NCBI RefSeq assembly: GCF_021216675.1
Contig: NZ_CP086120.1
Location: 1,178,001-1,242,000, forward strand
Direction: 5' to 3'
Length of the DNA: 64,000 nucleotides
Origin: Streptomyces gobiensis
GTDB taxonomy: Bacteria; Actinomycetota; Actinomycetes; Streptomycetales; Streptomycetaceae
In this document: positions 61,453 through 64,000 of the stretch, piece after piece
Numbering within the stretch: the stretch's first letter is position 1
Layout: each line of letters opens with the position of its first letter
Notes under the pieces: generated by a model
The model's input: the letters and a program-made list of their open reading frames with translations, nothing else
What the model was told of the DNA's origin: nothing
Databases searched by the model: none
Program-made: the position numbers and the translations under genes

Positions 61453-62121
61453 ATGCGTCATCGCACCCTGCTCGCTGCCGCGGTCACCGCGGCTGCTGCG
61501 CTCACCCTGTCCGCCTGCGGCAGCGGCGCCGGAGCCGAGGCCGAGGACAAGCCCGTCATCTCCACCGACGCCACCGCGAGCCCCAACAAGGCCGCGACCG
61601 TCCTGGACCAGCCGTTCACCAAGCCGGAGCTGGTCCTCACCGACACAGACGGCAAGAAGTTCGACCTGCGCGAGGAGACCAAGGGCAAGCTCACCCTGCT
61701 CTACTTCGGCTACACCCACTGCCCGGACGCCTGCCCGCTGACCGTGAGCAACCTCGCGATCGCCTACAAGGACCTGCCCAAGGCCGCTCGGGACAAGCTC
61801 CGGTTCGTCTTCGTCACCACCGACCCCGAGCGCGACACGCCCGAGGAGCTCGGCACGTGGCTGCGCAGCGCCGGGAACGCGGACTTCATCGGGCTCAGCG
61901 GCGACTACAAGACCGTCGAGGCCGCCGCCCGCACCGTGGGCGTGGGCATGGCACCGCCGGTCAAGGGCAAGGACGGCAAGGTCACCGCCACGCACGGCAA
62001 GACGGTCCTGGCCTTCTCCCCGAAGGACGACAAGGCGCACGTGATCTACAACGGCAAGGAGGCCACGGTCGAGGACTACGCCAAAGACCTGCCCAAGCTC
62101 CTCAGGGGACAGACCCCGTGA
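61453..62121 (+). CDS. Sco1/SenC/PrrC-family copper chaperone lipoprotein
   Basis: 222 residues. Lipoprotein signal with lipobox LSAC (Cys22). Sco fold: LTLLYFGYTHCPDACPLTVSN gives the CxxxC Cu site (with the CPDAC Cys), FVTTDPERDTPEELG, and the distal His in TATHGKTVLAFSPKD. Works outside the membrane in copper delivery to cytochrome c oxidase or other cuproenzymes. It overlaps the PCuAC gene (GTGA). Confidence 0.92.
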   Translation: MRHRTLLAAAVTAAAALTLSACGSGAGAEAEDKPVISTDATASPNKAATVLDQPFTKPELVLTDTDGKKFDLREETKGKLTLLYFGYTHCPDACPLTVSNLAIAYKDLPKAARDKLRFVFVTTDPERDTPEELGTWLRSAGNADFIGLSGDYKTVEAAARTVGVGMAPPVKGKDGKVTATHGKTVLAFSPKDDKAHVIYNGKEATVEDYAKDLPKLLRGQTP

Positions 62122-62618
62122 CCGGTCGCCGCACCCCTCTGACGGCCGTCGGCCTGATTGTCACCGGCGTGCTGGCCACCGTCCTCGCGCTCGCCGTGAC
62201 CGCCGGGCTCGCCAGCCCCTTCGGGCCGAGCGGCCCCGACCTCGCCGTCTCCGGTACGTTCATGCCGCAGCCGGTGACAGCGGAGATCGCGGGCGGCTAC
62301 CTGACCGTGACCAACCGTGGGGATACGGCCGACGAGCTCACCTCGGTCATCAGCGACCTATCCGACGACATCACGATGCACCAGTCCGTCGGCGACGGGA
62401 TGCGGCAGGTGACGTCCTTCCAGATACCGGCCCACGCCACGCTCGAACTCGAGCGTGGCGGCAGCCACCTGATGTTCATGGGCCTGGATCACAAACCGCT
62501 CGAAGGCGACCACGTGTCTGTGAAGCTGCACTTCGCCAAGGCCGCCCCGATCACGTTGGACATCCCGGTGGAGGCACCCGCCTTCAACCCGAAGCAGGAC
62601 CACGATCATGAGCAGTGA
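62118..62618 (+). CDS. PCuAC copper chaperone
   Basis: 166 residues. N-terminal anchor (VGLIVTGVLATVLALAVTAGL), then a cupredoxin-like fold with the PCuAC copper motif: DITMHQSVGDGMRQV and later GSHLMFMGLDHK (H(M)x10Mx21HxM). The tail KQDHDHEQ adds His. It would receive Cu(I) and pass it to Sco. The start GTG overlaps the Sco stop; the 3' end overlaps the Dyp peroxidase gene. Confidence 0.9.
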   Translation: MTGRRTPLTAVGLIVTGVLATVLALAVTAGLASPFGPSGPDLAVSGTFMPQPVTAEIAGGYLTVTNRGDTADELTSVISDLSDDITMHQSVGDGMRQVTSFQIPAHATLELERGGSHLMFMGLDHKPLEGDHVSVKLHFAKAAPITLDIPVEAPAFNPKQDHDHEQ

Positions 62619-63834
62619 CATCACCCGGCGCAGGCTGCTGGGCACCGTCGGCGCGGCGGGCGCCGGAGGCATGGTGGTCGGCGCGAGCGGCGGTGTGATC
62701 GGTGCCCGCGTCACCAAGGACGATCCCCCGACGGCCCTGACCACGGTCGGCTCCACCACCGTGCCCTTCCACGGCAGGCACCAGGCGGGCATCACCACCC
62801 CGCTACAGGCCCGCGGCCACCTGATCGCCTTCGACCTCGCGCCGGGTGCGGACCGCAAGGCAGCCGTCGCGCTGCTGCGCCGCTGGTCCACGGCGGCGGA
62901 GAAGCTGACGGCAGGTGAGCCGGTGGACGACGACACCGGCGTCGCGCTGGACGCCGGCCCGTCCTCGCTGACTGTCACTTTCGGCTTCGGCCGCAGCTTC
63001 TTCGACCGGACCGGCCTGGTCGAACAGCGTCCCGCGGCGCTCGACCCGCTGCCGGACTTCACCTCCGACGCGCTCGACCCCAGGCGCAGCAACGGTGATC
63101 TGTGGGTGCAGATCGGTGCTGACGACGGCCTGGTGGCCTTCCACGCGCTGCGCGCCATGCAGAAGGCGGCCGGGGACGCGGTCCGGGTGCGGTGGCAGAT
63201 GAACGGCTTCAACCGCACCCCTGGCGCCACGAAGCAGCCGATGACGGCGCGCAACCTGATGGGCCAGGTCGACGGCACCAACAACCCCAAACCGACGGAC
63301 GAGGACTTCGACCAGCGGATCTTCGTCTCCGCCGACGAAGACCCGGCGTGGATGGCGCACGGCTCGTACGCCGTCGTACGCCGCATCCGGATGCTCCTGG
63401 ACAGCTGGGATCGGCTTTCTCTGGATGAGCAGGAGAAGGTCATCGGGCGGCGCAAGTCCGACGGTGCCCCGCTCTCCGGAGGCACCGAGACCACCCCCGT
63501 GGACCTGAACAAGACCGACGCTGCGGGCAAGCCCCTATTTGCGGCCGACGCGCACGTGCGGACCTCGGCGCCGGAGGCCAACGGCGGGGCGGCGATGCTG
63601 CGCCGCCCGCTCTCCTTCCACGACGGCATCGACGCGGACGGCATGCCGGACGCCGGGCTGCTGTTCATCGCCTGGCAGGCTGACCCGCTCAAGGGCTTCG
63701 TGCCTGTCCAGCGCAAGCTGGACCGCGGGGACGCGCTGTCGGCGTTCATCCGCCATGAGGCCAGCGCGCTGTTCGCCGTCCCGGGCGGGGCAGCGAAAGG
63801 CGAGTACGTCGGCCAGCGGCTGCTGGAAGCCTGA
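62608..63834 (+). CDS. Dyp-type heme peroxidase, Tat-exported
   Basis: 408 residues. Twin-arginine signal DITRRRLLGTVGAAGAGGM. The heme site has NLMGQVDGTNNP (GxxDG motif) and the proximal-type His in the C-terminal half (LSFHDGIDADGMPDAGLLFIAWQADP). In Streptomyces lividans a DtpA peroxidase works with Sco and a PCuAC-type chaperone in copper trafficking to GlxA; the same three genes are overlapping here. Confidence 0.92.
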   Translation: MSSDITRRRLLGTVGAAGAGGMVVGASGGVIGARVTKDDPPTALTTVGSTTVPFHGRHQAGITTPLQARGHLIAFDLAPGADRKAAVALLRRWSTAAEKLTAGEPVDDDTGVALDAGPSSLTVTFGFGRSFFDRTGLVEQRPAALDPLPDFTSDALDPRRSNGDLWVQIGADDGLVAFHALRAMQKAAGDAVRVRWQMNGFNRTPGATKQPMTARNLMGQVDGTNNPKPTDEDFDQRIFVSADEDPAWMAHGSYAVVRRIRMLLDSWDRLSLDEQEKVIGRRKSDGAPLSGGTETTPVDLNKTDAAGKPLFAADAHVRTSAPEANGGAAMLRRPLSFHDGIDADGMPDAGLLFIAWQADPLKGFVPVQRKLDRGDALSAFIRHEASALFAVPGGAAKGEYVGQRLLEA

Positions 63835-63840
63835 CCGTTT

Positions 63841-63863
63841 CCAGGGCCCACCAGCAGCCCTGG
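63841..63863. terminator. weak hairpin after Dyp peroxidase gene
   Basis: CCAGGGC (63841-63847) pairs with GCCCTGG (63857-63863), 7 bases after the stop. Confidence 0.35.
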
Positions 63864-63995
63864 GCTCTCCGAGCACGCCGGTCAACGGCCGGGGCTGACA
63901 GAGGAGCTGACGATGGATCAGATGGCCACGGCATGATGGTGGATCTGCCGCCGTTCACGCTCGGGCGCGGGCTGTGAAGGAGGATGAAGTACCCC

Positions 63996-64000
63996 ATGGG
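63996..64000 (+). CDS. start of a further gene, cut by the window edge
   Basis: AGGAGG at 63978-63983 is followed by ATG at 63996 (12-base gap), just before the window ends. The product cannot be read. Confidence 0.3.

Overview
The window is high-GC actinobacterial DNA, almost certainly Streptomyces. The evidence is an Hrd-type principal-like sigma factor, two rodlin genes (rodlins are known from streptomycete aerial hyphae), a helix-turn-helix/DUF397 gene pair, GTG and TTG starts behind purine-rich ribosome binding sites, many 4-nt ATGA/GTGA gene overlaps and strong GC hairpin terminators. No rRNA, tRNA or CRISPR array was seen.

Layout. 0.3-1.3 kb: sigma factor. 1.3-5.6 kb: a transposon scar, with a large TnpB-like RuvC nuclease gene, an inverted truncated copy of its 3' end, a wrecked DDE transposase ending in a pentanucleotide repeat, and a small secreted protein. 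5.6-8.4 kb: xylulokinase-like sugar kinase and two tandem rodlins, one with a histidine-rich tail. 8.9-20 kb: an arsenic-centred cluster with an ArsM-type arsenite methyltransferase, a TVP38 membrane protein, a second methyltransferase, a disulfide oxidoreductase, two radical SAM proteins (one fused to a metallophosphoesterase-like domain), an MTAP-like phosphorylase, two glycosyltransferases of the families associated with arsenosugar synthesis, and a flavoprotein. This is the best candidate for an undescribed biosynthetic system here. 20-24 kb: antiporter, hydrolase-OsmC fusion, methyltransferase, small membrane protein.

24-37.4 kb is an accessory block of regulators and RiPP genes: an Scr1-type regulator with two DUF397 proteins, a decayed FxLD-type lanthipeptide locus (frameshifted methyltransferase, dehydratase fragment), an XRE regulator with small genes, and an apparently complete graspetide/imiditide cassette (precursor, ATP-grasp ligase, PIMT-like methyltransferase), followed by transposase debris and a helix-turn-helix protein behind a perfect inverted repeat.

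37.5-64 kb is a heavy-metal island. Copper: CPx ATPase with metal-binding domains at both ends, a Cys-rich copper storage protein, a CopZ-like chaperone, two MerR regulators, and a Sco / PCuAC / Dyp-peroxidase module. Mercury: MerA, MerR, MerB and a second MerA-like flavoprotein. Also present are a SpoIIE-type phosphatase, a sulfurtransferase with a DUF1416-metallo-beta-lactamase fusion, a cyclodipeptide synthase, and a BlaI-M56 protease pair. At least five MerR-type promoters (19-20 bp spacers over a palindrome) fall into two operator classes, which could correspond to the two copper-region MerR regulators. A separate ACCTA-N7-TAGGT element precedes two genes near the BlaI regulator.
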